From positions 1-19,771 of the forward strand of contig DBTI01000065.1 of the NCBI GenBank assembly GCA_002306975.1: DNA of 19,771 bases, read 5' to 3'. The stretch comes from Ruminococcaceae bacterium UBA1320. Lineage in GTDB: Bacteria; Bacillota; Clostridia; Oscillospirales; Ethanoligenentaceae. A model generated the notes under the pieces. That model was not told the DNA's origin and searched no databases. It worked only from the letters and a program-made list of their open reading frames with translations. Both the position numbers and the translations under genes were made by a program. Positions within the stretch are counted from its first letter, which is position 1; each line of letters starts with the position of its first letter. Positions 12,567-19,771 of the stretch are shown here, in pieces.

Positions 12567-13606
12567 TTGAGTTTAAGCATGTGAGTGTGGAGTTTAATAA
12601 CGGAAAGAATTCGGTCAGGGCGGTAAATGATGTTTCATTTACCATCCCTGACGGTGAAATCTTCGGAATCGTTGGGTCTTCCGGCGCAGGGAAAAGCACT
12701 TTGATGCGAACAATCAACGGATTGGAAAAGCCGGATAAAGGTGAAGTTCTTGTTGATGGCAAGGTTGTTAACCAATTATCCAAAGGGGAGTTAAGGATTG
12801 TTCGCGGGCACATCGGCATGATTTTTCAGCACTTCAATTTGATTACCAGCAGAACAGTTGCCGAAAATATTGCGTTTCCGCTTAAAGTGGCGGGAAAAAG
12901 CAAGGCGGAAATCAATAAGAGCGTGGATAATGTGCTTGCAATGGTCGATTTGGAAGACAAGAAAAATGAATACCCCGAAAAGCTTTCCGGCGGGCAAAAG
13001 CAGCGTGTCGGCATTGCAAGAGCTTTGGTAAACAATACAAAAGTTCTGCTGTGCGATGAACCGACCTCGGCGCTTGACCCGGAAACGACAAACTCTATTT
13101 TGGAGCTTTTAAGAAAGCTGTCGTCCGAATTTGGCATTACCGTTGTTATCATCACCCATGAGCTAAGTGTTGTCAAAAGCATCTGCACGCACGCCGCGGT
13201 GATGGATAACGGTGATCTTATCGAAATCAATGATACATATAAACTGTTCACAGCCCCGCAGCAAAGCTTTACCCGAAAGCTGATCGCCAGCAATGAAGAT
13301 TTTACACTGCCGGAAAGCGTGATTGAGGAAGTAAAAACATCCAATCAAAAAGCCGGCAACTACTGGGCGATATTAAAACTGGTTTATGCCGGCGACAGCG
13401 CGTCTGACCCGGTCATTGCGAACGCGGCGAAAAAGTTTGATGTCGGCATCAACGTCATTCATGGAAAAATTGAATATATAAAACAAATACCGACAGGCGA
13501 ACTACACATCAGCATTTTCGGCAAGCATGAAGAAGTGAAAGCGGCTATGGATTTCATAGGGAACAACGTTTTTCATTTGGAGGTTTTGTATGAGCAGCAG
13601 ATTTAA
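12563..13606 (+). CDS. metN: MetN methionine ABC transporter ATPase with NIL domain
   Basis: The 347-residue ATP-hydrolysing subunit of the MetNIQ importer. The Walker A motif GSSGAGKS (38-45, Lys44) is followed by the Q-loop FQHFNL, the signature LSGGQKQRVGIARAL, Walker B LLCDEPTSALDP and the switch histidine in IITHE. Residues about 268-345 form the NIL domain (WAILKLVYAGDSASDPVI, INVIHGKIEYIKQIP, ELHISIFG), which in known MetN proteins binds cytoplasmic methionine and shuts transport down. Its presence strongly supports the methionine assignment. The ATG overlaps the metQ stop as ATGA, and metI begins within the last 17 bases, so the subunits are translationally coupled. Confidence 0.95.
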   Translation: MIEFKHVSVEFNNGKNSVRAVNDVSFTIPDGEIFGIVGSSGAGKSTLMRTINGLEKPDKGEVLVDGKVVNQLSKGELRIVRGHIGMIFQHFNLITSRTVAENIAFPLKVAGKSKAEINKSVDNVLAMVDLEDKKNEYPEKLSGGQKQRVGIARALVNNTKVLLCDEPTSALDPETTNSILELLRKLSSEFGITVVIITHELSVVKSICTHAAVMDNGDLIEINDTYKLFTAPQQSFTRKLIASNEDFTLPESVIEEVKTSNQKAGNYWAILKLVYAGDSASDPVIANAAKKFDVGINVIHGKIEYIKQIPTGELHISIFGKHEEVKAAMDFIGNNVFHLEVLYEQQI

Positions 13607-14249
13607 TTTGTGGGATGCTTTGCAGCAATCCTTCGGCGAAACCTTTTACATGGTGTTTTTGTCTTTGGCTATTTCTGTGGTGATCGGCACCCTGCTCGGC
13701 TATTTATTATACGCGACATCCAACAAATATCTGGTTTTTAACAAGCCGATTAATGCTGTGTTAGGGTTTGTCGTTAACTGCGTCAGATCACTTCCCTTTA
13801 TTATTTTGCTGGTTGTTTTGCTGCCGTTGTCTAAGATTGTCGTTGGCACACAGGTTGGGCCTACGGCGGTTATCGTTCCGTTATCGATTAGCTCGTCGGC
13901 TTTTTTTGCAAGGCTTGCCGAATCGGCTTTTAATGCTGTGAACAAAGGCGTCGTCGAATATGCTATTTCAACGGGAGCAACAAATCGCAGAATACTGTTT
14001 TCTATTATGCTGCCGGAGGCGTCCTCTCAGCTGTTGCGTTCTATTACGGTTGCGACAATCGCGCTGTTTGGTTCTTCCGCCATGGCAGGTACGATCGGCG
14101 GAGGAGGCATAGGCGACCTTGCGATTCGATATGGATATCAGCGGTATCAGACGGACATTCTGCTTATTTGCGTGGCTATATTGATTGTAATTGTTCAAGT
14201 CGTGCAGTTTATAGGTGACCACATATCAAGAAAGGTTGACAAATCATGA
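13590..14249 (+). CDS. metI: MetI methionine ABC transporter permease
   Basis: The 219-residue membrane subunit of the importer, with about five hydrophobic helices. The first is near residues 16-42, and the second lies at VLGFVVNCVRSLPFIILLVV. The ATPase-contacting EAA-like loop EYAISTGATNRRILFSIMLP is present, and the protein ends with a last helix (ILLICVAILIVIVQVVQFIG) and a basic tail. The 'VRSLPFIILL' and 'GTIGGGGIGDLAIRYGYQRY' motifs are characteristic of MetI. GGAGG lies seven bases before the ATG, inside the metN gene. Its stop overlaps the start of the FAD-oxidase gene as ATGA, which ties that enzyme to the transporter. Confidence 0.95.
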   Translation: MSSRFNLWDALQQSFGETFYMVFLSLAISVVIGTLLGYLLYATSNKYLVFNKPINAVLGFVVNCVRSLPFIILLVVLLPLSKIVVGTQVGPTAVIVPLSISSSAFFARLAESAFNAVNKGVVEYAISTGATNRRILFSIMLPEASSQLLRSITVATIALFGSSAMAGTIGGGGIGDLAIRYGYQRYQTDILLICVAILIVIVQVVQFIGDHISRKVDKS

Positions 14250-15667
14250 GCCAATATCAGCAGGTTAACCGGCAAATTATTGATCAGCTAACGGAAATAT
14301 GCGGAAAAGATCAGATCGTTTACGGCGACGCTGTTTCAGTTGAATATACAAAGGATGCTTCCAATACGGGAGTTCCCGAAGAAGAGCGCAGACCGGGTGC
14401 TGTGGTTACACCGCTGACGGCACAAGCGGCCGCAGATGTGGTAAAGCTCGCGGCGGAAAACCACATTGCAATTATACCCCGCAGCGCCGGGACCGGCCTA
14501 GTCGGAGGATGCGTTCCGATAGACGGCGGCATTGTTTTGTCGGTGGAAAAATTAGATCACATTATCGAGCTGGATGAAGACAACCGAACCCTCACAGCCG
14601 AGGCGGGGGTTTTGACAAATTCAATTAATGAATATTTAAAAGACAGAAAATTATTCTACGCCGGCTTCCCCATGAGCCTGCAAAGCTGTATGATCGGCGG
14701 CAACGCGGCGACTAACGCAGGCGGAGGCAAGGCTGTAAAGTACGGTGTGACAGGCAGACATATTTTAGGCTTGGAAATGGTTACGCCTAAAGGCGAGGTT
14801 GTGTGGTTCGGCGGAAAAAGCCGAAAAGATAAGGCCGGATACAACCTTAAAGACCTGGTGATCGGTTCGGAGGGCACGCTTGGGATTATAACCAAGGTTA
14901 TTCTTAACCTTGAGAGAAAGCCAAACAGTACGGGCTGCTCACTGGTCTTTTTTGAAAGCAATGAAAAGGCCGCGCAGGCGATTTTAAAGATTCTGTCGCT
15001 AAAACAGGTTCCATCCAGCCTGGAGCTGTTTGACAGACGCAGCTTTATTGCATGTAATCAGTACGCAAAAAAGGATTTTGATATTGGCGCCGCTAATTGT
15101 GTTTTGCTCATTGCCTATGAGGAGGAAACCGGCAAAGAGGTTGAAGCCTATTTAAAATTAGCAGAAGAAAAAGCAAACGAAATAGGAACGCTGAATGTTA
15201 TACAGGCAAAAACTCCTCAGGAGCAGGACGATATTTGGAGCGTAAGACAGAGCCTATGCGATGCGGACGGCTTTGGCTCGGTGGATTCGGTTTCTGAAGA
15301 TTTTGTTGTTCCTTTTGCCTTTATGCCAACGTTTATGGATACGCTCCTAAAAGTCGAGAATAAATATAGCGGTTTGATCATTACCAACTGCGGGCATGCG
15401 GCGGACGGTAATCTGCATACTACTTTTCGCCGTATGCCCGGAATTTCCGACACGCAGTGGCAGGACATCCTTGCCGCTGCCAAACATGAAATCTACTTGG
15501 AAATCGAAAAGTTGGGCGGAAAGCTGACCGGAGAACACGGAATAGGTCTTAACAGGGTCAAGTTTTTTTCATCGGTTGTAAATCCTGTTGAGCTTGAACT
15601 GATGAAAGCAATAAAAGACGCATGGGATCCGCAGCATATTATGAACCCCGGAAAAATATTCGCGTAA
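14246..15667 (+). CDS. FAD-linked 2-hydroxyacid oxidase/dehydrogenase (GlcD/D-lactate dehydrogenase family)
   Basis: A 473-residue flavoprotein of the GlcD/Dld2 family, full length. The N-terminal FAD-binding domain (about 35-215) contains PGAVVTPLTAQAAADVVKLA, IIPRSAGTGLVGGCVPIDGG and the later GGNAATNAGGGKAVKYGVTG and IGSEGTLGIITK. The C-terminal domain carries the metal/substrate motif GHAADGNLH (383-391), TGEHGIG (428-434) and the family's closing DPQHIMNPGKIF. Such enzymes oxidise D-2-hydroxyacids to 2-oxoacids. Coupled to metI by an ATGA overlap and sharing an operon with an aminotransferase, it may oxidise 2-hydroxy-4-methylthiobutanoate to the keto acid; lactate or glycolate are alternatives. 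No GlcE/GlcF or electron-transfer gene is adjacent. AAAGG lies ten bases before the ATG. Confidence 0.88.
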   Translation: MSQYQQVNRQIIDQLTEICGKDQIVYGDAVSVEYTKDASNTGVPEEERRPGAVVTPLTAQAAADVVKLAAENHIAIIPRSAGTGLVGGCVPIDGGIVLSVEKLDHIIELDEDNRTLTAEAGVLTNSINEYLKDRKLFYAGFPMSLQSCMIGGNAATNAGGGKAVKYGVTGRHILGLEMVTPKGEVVWFGGKSRKDKAGYNLKDLVIGSEGTLGIITKVILNLERKPNSTGCSLVFFESNEKAAQAILKILSLKQVPSSLELFDRRSFIACNQYAKKDFDIGAANCVLLIAYEEETGKEVEAYLKLAEEKANEIGTLNVIQAKTPQEQDDIWSVRQSLCDADGFGSVDSVSEDFVVPFAFMPTFMDTLLKVENKYSGLIITNCGHAADGNLHTTFRRMPGISDTQWQDILAAAKHEIYLEIEKLGGKLTGEHGIGLNRVKFFSSVVNPVELELMKAIKDAWDPQHIMNPGKIFA

Positions 15668-15670
15668 AAC

Positions 15671-15700
15671 AAAAGCGCCGACTAAATCGGCGCTTTTTTA
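15671..15700 (+). terminator. Intrinsic terminator of the methionine operon
   Basis: AAAAGCGCCGA (15671-15681) pairs with TCGGCGCTTTT (15687-15697) over a five-base loop and runs into TTTTTT. It starts four bases after the FAD-oxidase stop. Confidence 0.93.
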
Positions 15701-15741
15701 ATACGATGCAGTTCAAGCAAACTGCAAGCCTGTCAAGGCCT

Positions 15742-15798
15742 TACAGCAATTTCAATTAAGATAGGGAAAGGATAATTTTCTTAACTGGAATAGCTGCA
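15742..15798. repeat. Palindromic intergenic element, copy F (short subtype)
   Basis: A 21-base arm TACAGCAATTTCAATTAAGA (from 15742) and an arm ending AACTGGAATAGCTGCA (to 15798) form an imperfect inverted repeat around about 15 bases. It is the inverted counterpart of the element at 3867-3927: its right arm, as reverse complement, reads TGCAGCTATTCCAGTTAAGA, against TACAGCTATTCCAGTTGAGA there. It lies between convergent genes. Confidence 0.7.
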
Positions 15799-15819
15799 AA
15801 TTATATATTGCATAGACTA

Positions 15820-16431
15820 TTATATATAATACATCAAGTCCGGCTGATAGGTTGCCGTATTGTGAAGAAGAATGCATTCGCGCCGGGCATGGTCGCCAAG
15901 CGCGTAGTACCGTCTTTTTTCGCTGTTCATCACGTCCCAGTCTACTTTGCGGTTCATGCGGTCCGGCGCGTTATTCACCATAACAACTCCCTTGCAATGG
16001 TAGGGCTTTTCGTGGTAATATGGGTCGAAAAGGCATATTTTATCGTCCTCGACGCCGGTGAGGAGCACATAGTGCCCGCCGTCAAGATCGACCCGCGTCA
16101 CAGCGCAGCCTCCGCTTTGTAGGCATGCCACAATACGGCTGTCACGGTCAATGTGTATTTCATCACCGTTTAGAGATTCACAGCAGACAGGCAGTTTACG
16201 CATTTTCCGGTATTGGTTAAGCCAACTGCCCAAAAATCTCATTGCTATGCGGCTGGTACCGCTTTTGCCGATTTCTCCGAAATCGTTGAAACCGTCCAGA
16301 CAGTACATGTATATATATTTAATCAGGTCGGGGGAAATCTCCTCACGACCAAAAAGATAACTGATAGCATTGCGCAGAGTCGTCGGTCCGCAGTCGTACT
16401 CTGACGCCTGATAAGCAAGAGGAGTTTTCAT
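15820..16431 (-). CDS. C39-like papain-fold cysteine peptidase
   Basis: A 203-residue protein with the double-glycine-peptidase-like (C39) layout. Gln8 and the nucleophile Cys14 lie in YQASEYDCGPTTL, His120 in GGHYVLLTG and Asp136 in ICLFDPYY. These are the expected oxyanion Gln and Cys-His-Asp triad, in order. There is no signal peptide, membrane domain or ATPase fused to it, so it is a free-standing cytoplasmic protein unlike the transporter-linked C39 peptidases; stand-alone relatives exist in clostridia with unknown substrates. It has unusually many cysteines, including CCESL at 83-84. The start ATG follows AAAGGA by 13 bases (weak). A good promoter is seen at 16508-16536 on the same strand. 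No precursor peptide gene is apparent beside it. Confidence 0.75.
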   Translation of the reverse strand: MKTPLAYQASEYDCGPTTLRNAISYLFGREEISPDLIKYIYMYCLDGFNDFGEIGKSGTSRIAMRFLGSWLNQYRKMRKLPVCCESLNGDEIHIDRDSRIVACLQSGGCAVTRVDLDGGHYVLLTGVEDDKICLFDPYYHEKPYHCKGVVMVNNAPDRMNRKVDWDVMNSEKRRYYALGDHARRECILLHNTATYQPDLMYYI

Positions 16432-16507
16432 ATTTGTCTCGCCATCCTTTGAAATTATTCATTGCATGTGATATGCTATATAAGTGAAAAATTCCGAACT
16501 GAATGTA

Positions 16508-16536
16508 ATTGTAACATAGCCATATTTTATTGACAA
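16508..16536 (-). promoter_or_regulatory. Promoter of the C39-like peptidase gene
   Basis: On the minus strand, TTGTCA (16536-16531) and TACAAT (16513-16508) are separated by exactly 17 bases. Both differ from consensus by one base. The transcript would start about 70 bases before the peptidase ATG. Confidence 0.65.
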
Positions 16537-16550
16537 CATTCATTTAAAAT

Positions 16551-16656
16551 CCTTATAGCAATTCTGAAAATAAAATGTAATATGCTTTGTTATCTCCCTG
16601 CCTGAAGCTGGGAAATAACATCCTGTTTTTCTGTTCTTACTTGAAATCGCTATAGG
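16551..16656. repeat. Palindromic intergenic element, copy H
   Basis: The ends are CCTTATAGCAATTCTGAAAA on the left and GAAATCGCTATAGG on the right (reverse complement CCTATAGCGATTTC). The centre is the hairpin TGTTATCTCCC (16588-16598) with GGGAAATAACA (16610-16620), one mismatch, over an 11-base loop. It is related to the centres of copies A, D and E. Apart from this element and the two promoters, 16432-16891 holds no gene that I can see. Confidence 0.7.
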
Positions 16657-16740
16657 TTTAGACACTAGGATTTGTCTCACATAAGTTACGGGTCTGAATA
16701 TATAAAATTGGCTAGAATCAACAAAGTTCAGGATTTTTTA

Positions 16741-16769
16741 TTGACAAATTCCTATGGAGCACCTATACT
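16741..16769 (+). promoter_or_regulatory. Promoter of the peptide-transport operon
   Basis: TTGACA (16741-16746), a 17-base spacer and TATACT (16764-16769) make a near-consensus sigma-A promoter about 123 bases upstream of the solute-binding protein gene. The leader between them is AT-rich, with no recognisable riboswitch. Confidence 0.8.
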
Positions 16770-16891
16770 GATCAATTAATATTATAAATCATATCATATT
16801 AATATGTATTAGACAAGTGAAAGTGCACATTAACATCGCAAAAAAATTATTCTGCGACAGCAAACAACCTATATTAATCAAAGGGGAAAAC

Positions 16892-18529
16892 ATGATGAAA
16901 AAATTTAAACTTTCCGGAAAACGAATATTGTGCTTATTTTTGGTCGCCGCTATGTCGGCTGTTTTTGCCGGATGCAGCGGCACAGCGAATTCTTCGGCAG
17001 GTTCGAGCGCAGCTTCTGCCGCCGATAAGCAAATTGTTAACATTGGCGTAACCGACACACTTGGTTCACTGAACCCGCTCACGATTGACGCAACCGAAAT
17101 CAACAAATATGCTACAGCCATGATGTTCCTGCCGCTTGTCGAGCTGAACAGCAAAATGGAATTTGAAAGTGCTTTGGCAGACTCCATTACCACAAAAGAC
17201 AATAAAACCTTTACAATCAATATCAGCAAAAATGCCACATGGTCTGACGGCAAGCCTGTTACCGCAGATGACGTTGCGTTTACTATACTGCGCCTGTGCA
17301 GTCCTATAATTGCAAATGCCACAATATCTCTTAGTACTTTGGCAGGTACTGGGGACGACGGCTTTGTTGCAAAAGGCGCCACATCGGTTTCCGGCATCAA
17401 GGTTGTGGATGATAAAACACTTACCTTCACCACAAAACAACCAATGGCGCTGACAACCTTCGAGAACAGCTATGCCCGCTATATCATGACCGTGCCGAAA
17501 AGCGTTTTGGGCAGTGTTTCAGAGGATAGCCTTGCGAAAGATGAATGGTTCAACAGCCCTTCAGTCGTAGATGGCCCTTACATAGCCACAAGCGTGGACG
17601 TTAACCACTATATATCCTATAAAGCCAATGATAAGTACTGGAAAGGTGCACCTAAAATCGCCAAGATGAACATTAAGATTGTCACGGCAAGCCAGATTTA
17701 CGCGGGCCTGCAGTCAGGTGAAATCGACTTTGTTCAACAGACAATGGCGGCAACTCCGCAAGAGGATTATGCCAGTATTGAGAAGCTAGGAAATGTTAAG
17801 GCGACCTACGGCGACCCGGTTACCACCCAGTCACTGTTCCTTAACACCAAGACTATTCCCGATGCGCGTGTTCGCCAGGCAATCCAGTACGCAATCGACC
17901 GTCAGCTGCTTTTGAAGAATCTTCTTAACGGCAAGGGTGAGGTTGATGAAGGCTTTTTGACGTCGGTAAGCCCTTATTATGATAAATCCCTTACACCGAC
18001 AGCTTACGACCCGGAAAAAGCAAAGTCGCTGTTGAAGGAAGCCGGCTGGGACAGCAGCAAAACCCTTACTTTCTATGTTAATTCAGGCGATACAACCTTT
18101 GTCAACGGAAGCAGTGTTATTAAGGAAGAACTTGCCCAGGTCGGCATAAAAGTCGATATCAGAACCGTTGACCTTGCAACCCTTATGTCAACCGCCAGCT
18201 CACAGAAGTTTGATTTGCTTGCTGTTCAATATACTTATGCGCCGGTTGATCCTTATCTTGATATAAAGTGGCTGCTCGGCGGCAGCGGAAGCTGGACCAA
18301 CTTTGGATCTTCAGAGATTGATAGCGCTCTTGCAAAAACGCAGGAGACAAGCGACATCTCAGAATTGAAAAAGCAGTACCTTACGATTGATACATCGGTA
18401 CAGAAGAATGTACCGATGATAAACACATATGTAATCCGTTCACTCGGCGCGGTAAATAATCGTTTGAAAAATGCAACGCCAAGCGTATTCGGTTCCTTTA
18501 CCAATATTCAGAACTGGGAGATTCAGTAA
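16892..18529 (+). CDS. Peptide ABC transporter solute-binding lipoprotein (family 5)
   Basis: A 545-residue extracellular substrate-binding protein of the SBP family 5 (OppA/DppA type). A lipoprotein signal peptide ends VFAGC with Cys28 as the anchor, followed by a Ser/Ala-rich linker. The mature part begins VNIGVTDTLGSLNPLTIDAT and contains the family pattern TWSDGKPVTADDVAFTILR, then VRQAIQYAIDRQLLLKNLL and AYDPEKAKSLLKEAGWD. It should bind oligo- or dipeptides, though nickel and opine binders share the fold. I start at the ATG at 16892 (AAAGGGGA five bases upstream). The neighbouring ATG at 16895 has better spacing and removes one residue. A longer GTG reading from 16817 would bury the signal peptide. 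Two ATPase genes follow directly. Confidence 0.9.
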   Translation: MMKKFKLSGKRILCLFLVAAMSAVFAGCSGTANSSAGSSAASAADKQIVNIGVTDTLGSLNPLTIDATEINKYATAMMFLPLVELNSKMEFESALADSITTKDNKTFTINISKNATWSDGKPVTADDVAFTILRLCSPIIANATISLSTLAGTGDDGFVAKGATSVSGIKVVDDKTLTFTTKQPMALTTFENSYARYIMTVPKSVLGSVSEDSLAKDEWFNSPSVVDGPYIATSVDVNHYISYKANDKYWKGAPKIAKMNIKIVTASQIYAGLQSGEIDFVQQTMAATPQEDYASIEKLGNVKATYGDPVTTQSLFLNTKTIPDARVRQAIQYAIDRQLLLKNLLNGKGEVDEGFLTSVSPYYDKSLTPTAYDPEKAKSLLKEAGWDSSKTLTFYVNSGDTTFVNGSSVIKEELAQVGIKVDIRTVDLATLMSTASSQKFDLLAVQYTYAPVDPYLDIKWLLGGSGSWTNFGSSEIDSALAKTQETSDISELKKQYLTIDTSVQKNVPMINTYVIRSLGAVNNRLKNATPSVFGSFTNIQNWEIQ

Positions 18530-18590
18530 GGCGAAGCTCAGATTTTTCAGGCTGCCTACGGGCGCAGCCGTATGGAGAGGTAGGAATGAA

Positions 18591-19598
18591 TTGGCAAGCC
18601 TATTGGAAGTAAATGATCTGGAAGTCACTTTCAACGGTGACCTTGCTGCCGCGGTTCGGTTGGATAAAGTAAGCTTTTCAGTGAATGAGGGAGAGATCCT
18701 GTGTATTGTAGGAGAATCCGGGTGCGGTAAAAGCATCACATCACTGGCGGTTATGGGGCTTTTGCCCTCAGACGGATCCGTTACAAACGGAGAAGTGCTC
18801 TTTGAGGGTCAGAATCTCCTGGAGCTTTCACCAAAAGAACTGGATACTATCCGCGGCAATAAGATAACCATGGTTTTTCAGGATGCACTGACTTCATTGA
18901 ATCCGGTGTTTACCATCGGAAATCAACTTGTGGAATGTATCCGCGCTCACACTTCTCTTGACAAGGCGGCGGCCCACGCGCGAGCGGTTTCACTGCTCGC
19001 GCGTGTCGGCTTGCCGCAGCCTGAAGCCATAATGAAAAAGTATCCTTTTGTGCTTTCCGGCGGTATGCGTCAACGTGTGATGATTGCCATGGCACTTTCC
19101 TGCAACCCCAAACTGCTGATAGCCGACGAACCGACAACCGCGCTGGATGTAACGATTCAGGCACAGATTATGCAGCTTCTGCGCGATCTTCAACGGGAAT
19201 TCGACATGTCTGTCATCCTTATTACACATGACATCGGGCTGGTTGCGCAGATGGCCGACCGTGTGCTGATAATGTACGCGGGTCAGGTGGTGGAGCAGGC
19301 AGAGGTACACGACCTGTTTTATCATCCTGCCCACCCATATACGCAATTGCTTCTGCAAACCGTGCCCAGCACGAAGGATTCGCCCGACAGGGTGCTTACG
19401 TCTATTCCCGGCGTAGTTCCCGAACATTATCATGAAATTAACGGCTGCCGCTTTGCGGACCGTTGTCCATATGCAAGTGCGGAGTGCAAGGCGCCGCAAC
19501 AGCTTTACCCGGTAGGGGAGTCACAGACCGCCCGCTGTTTTTTGTGCACACAAAAAATCGAGCCTGCCTCACGGATCGGCGGTGGCGCGCATGCCTGA
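18591..19598 (+). CDS. OppD/DppD-like peptide transporter ATPase
   Basis: About 335 residues. Walker A GESGCGKS (41-48, Lys47), Q-loop VFQDALTSLNPVF, signature LSGGMRQRVMIAMAL, Walker B LLIADEPTTALDV and LITHDIG are all intact. The C-terminal oligopeptide-transporter extension follows (YTQLLLQTVPS, then GCRFADRCPYASAECK with its cysteine cluster), as in OppD/DppD. The open frame extends upstream into the binding-protein gene. I choose the TTG at 18591, giving MASLLEVNDLEVTF, with GGAGAGG ten and AGGA five bases upstream. The nearby ATG at 18586 is in another frame and opens only an eight-codon ORF. It pairs with the OppF-like gene that overlaps its end by eight bases. Confidence 0.9.
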   Translation: MASLLEVNDLEVTFNGDLAAAVRLDKVSFSVNEGEILCIVGESGCGKSITSLAVMGLLPSDGSVTNGEVLFEGQNLLELSPKELDTIRGNKITMVFQDALTSLNPVFTIGNQLVECIRAHTSLDKAAAHARAVSLLARVGLPQPEAIMKKYPFVLSGGMRQRVMIAMALSCNPKLLIADEPTTALDVTIQAQIMQLLRDLQREFDMSVILITHDIGLVAQMADRVLIMYAGQVVEQAEVHDLFYHPAHPYTQLLLQTVPSTKDSPDRVLTSIPGVVPEHYHEINGCRFADRCPYASAECKAPQQLYPVGESQTARCFLCTQKIEPASRIGGGAHA

Positions 19599-19771
19599 AA
19601 ATAAAAATATTTCTGACGATACAATATTAAGCGTTGAGAATTTAAAAAAATACTACCCGGTCAAGGGCGGAGTCGTTACGCATACCGTTGCGCAGGTTAA
19701 AGCGGTTGACGACGTCAGTTTTACGGTAAAGCGTGGGGAAACCCTTGGGCTTGTCGGCGAATCCGGCTGCG
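19591..19771 (+). CDS. OppF/DppF-like peptide transporter ATPase (partial, cut by window end)
   Basis: The first 60 codons of a second peptide-transporter ATPase. After a short polar leader come ILSVENLKKYYPVKGGVV and VKAVDDVSFTVKRGETLGLV, then the beginning of Walker A (GESGC) at the window edge. The 'LKKYYPVKGG' start is typical of OppF/DppF. The ATG at 19591 lies within the last eight bases of the OppD-like gene, with no strong ribosome binding site, so translational coupling is likely. The remaining domains and any following permease genes lie outside this window. Confidence 0.88.
   Translation, partial: MPENKNISDDTILSVENLKKYYPVKGGVVTHTVAQVKAVDDVSFTVKRGETLGLVGESGC

Noticed and set aside
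12826..13344. Long minus-strand ORF of 172 codons inside metN.
   Set aside because: It is antisense to a fully supported ATPase gene, has no family motifs and is explained by codon-position bias.
16530..16558. Additional plus-strand promoter TTGACA-N17-TTATAG.
   Set aside because: The -10 is poor. The same bases form the convincing minus-strand -35 of the peptidase promoter, and a better plus-strand promoter lies at 16741-16769.
16817..16891. GTG start 25 codons upstream for the solute-binding lipoprotein.
   Set aside because: It would put a polar stretch before the lipoprotein signal peptide, and the strong AAAGGGGA site directly precedes the ATG at 16892.

Overview
The window looks like chromosomal DNA of a low-to-moderate GC, Gram-positive, anaerobic-type Firmicute, most likely a clostridium of the Ruminococcaceae/Oscillospiraceae kind. 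This is an inference. The signs are AGGAG-type ribosome binding sites, occasional GTG/TTG starts, sigma-A promoters of TTGACA-N17-TATAAT type, lipoprotein signal peptides and the protein families seen. No rRNA, tRNA, transposase or CRISPR array was found.

Layout. Bases 1-2083 are an AT-rich accessory stretch: a GNAT acetyltransferase, a DUF2809 membrane protein, a probable truncated membrane ORF, an ORF broken by an in-frame amber codon, and a CopZ-like heavy-metal-associated protein. A perfect 16-bp bidirectional terminator (2101-2135) separates these from a minus-strand phage-type lysis cassette (2137-3701): an XhlA-like membrane/coiled-coil protein, a glucosaminidase endolysin and a holin-like protein, with no other phage genes. 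Next come a tiny Cys/His-rich protein (3965-4189), a receiver protein fused to an HD-GYP-type N-terminal domain (4634-5185), an acyl-CoA synthetase (5491-7125), a secreted purple-acid-phosphatase-like enzyme behind a likely Pho box (7335-9074), and a minus-strand ParB-like hypothetical protein (9227-9856).

The most interesting region is 10115-15700. A consensus promoter precedes a 48-codon ORF with six cysteines and four methionines. It is followed by a strong intrinsic terminator with an overlapping alternative antiterminator pairing, and then by a tight operon: aminotransferase, metQ, metN, metI and an FAD-linked 2-hydroxyacid oxidase. This reads as a leader-peptide attenuator controlling an uptake and salvage operon for methionine or its keto/hydroxy analogues.

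The window ends with a minus-strand C39-like cysteine peptidase (15820-16431) and a peptide-uptake operon: a family-5 solute-binding lipoprotein followed directly by two OppD/OppF-like ATPases, the second cut by the window end. The permease genes are not between them.

Scattered through the spacers are at least eight degenerate palindromic elements of about 55-120 bp, all outside genes. They share GCAATTT-like outer arms and, in most copies, a central hairpin beginning near ATCTTCCC. They look like a lineage-specific intergenic repeat family.
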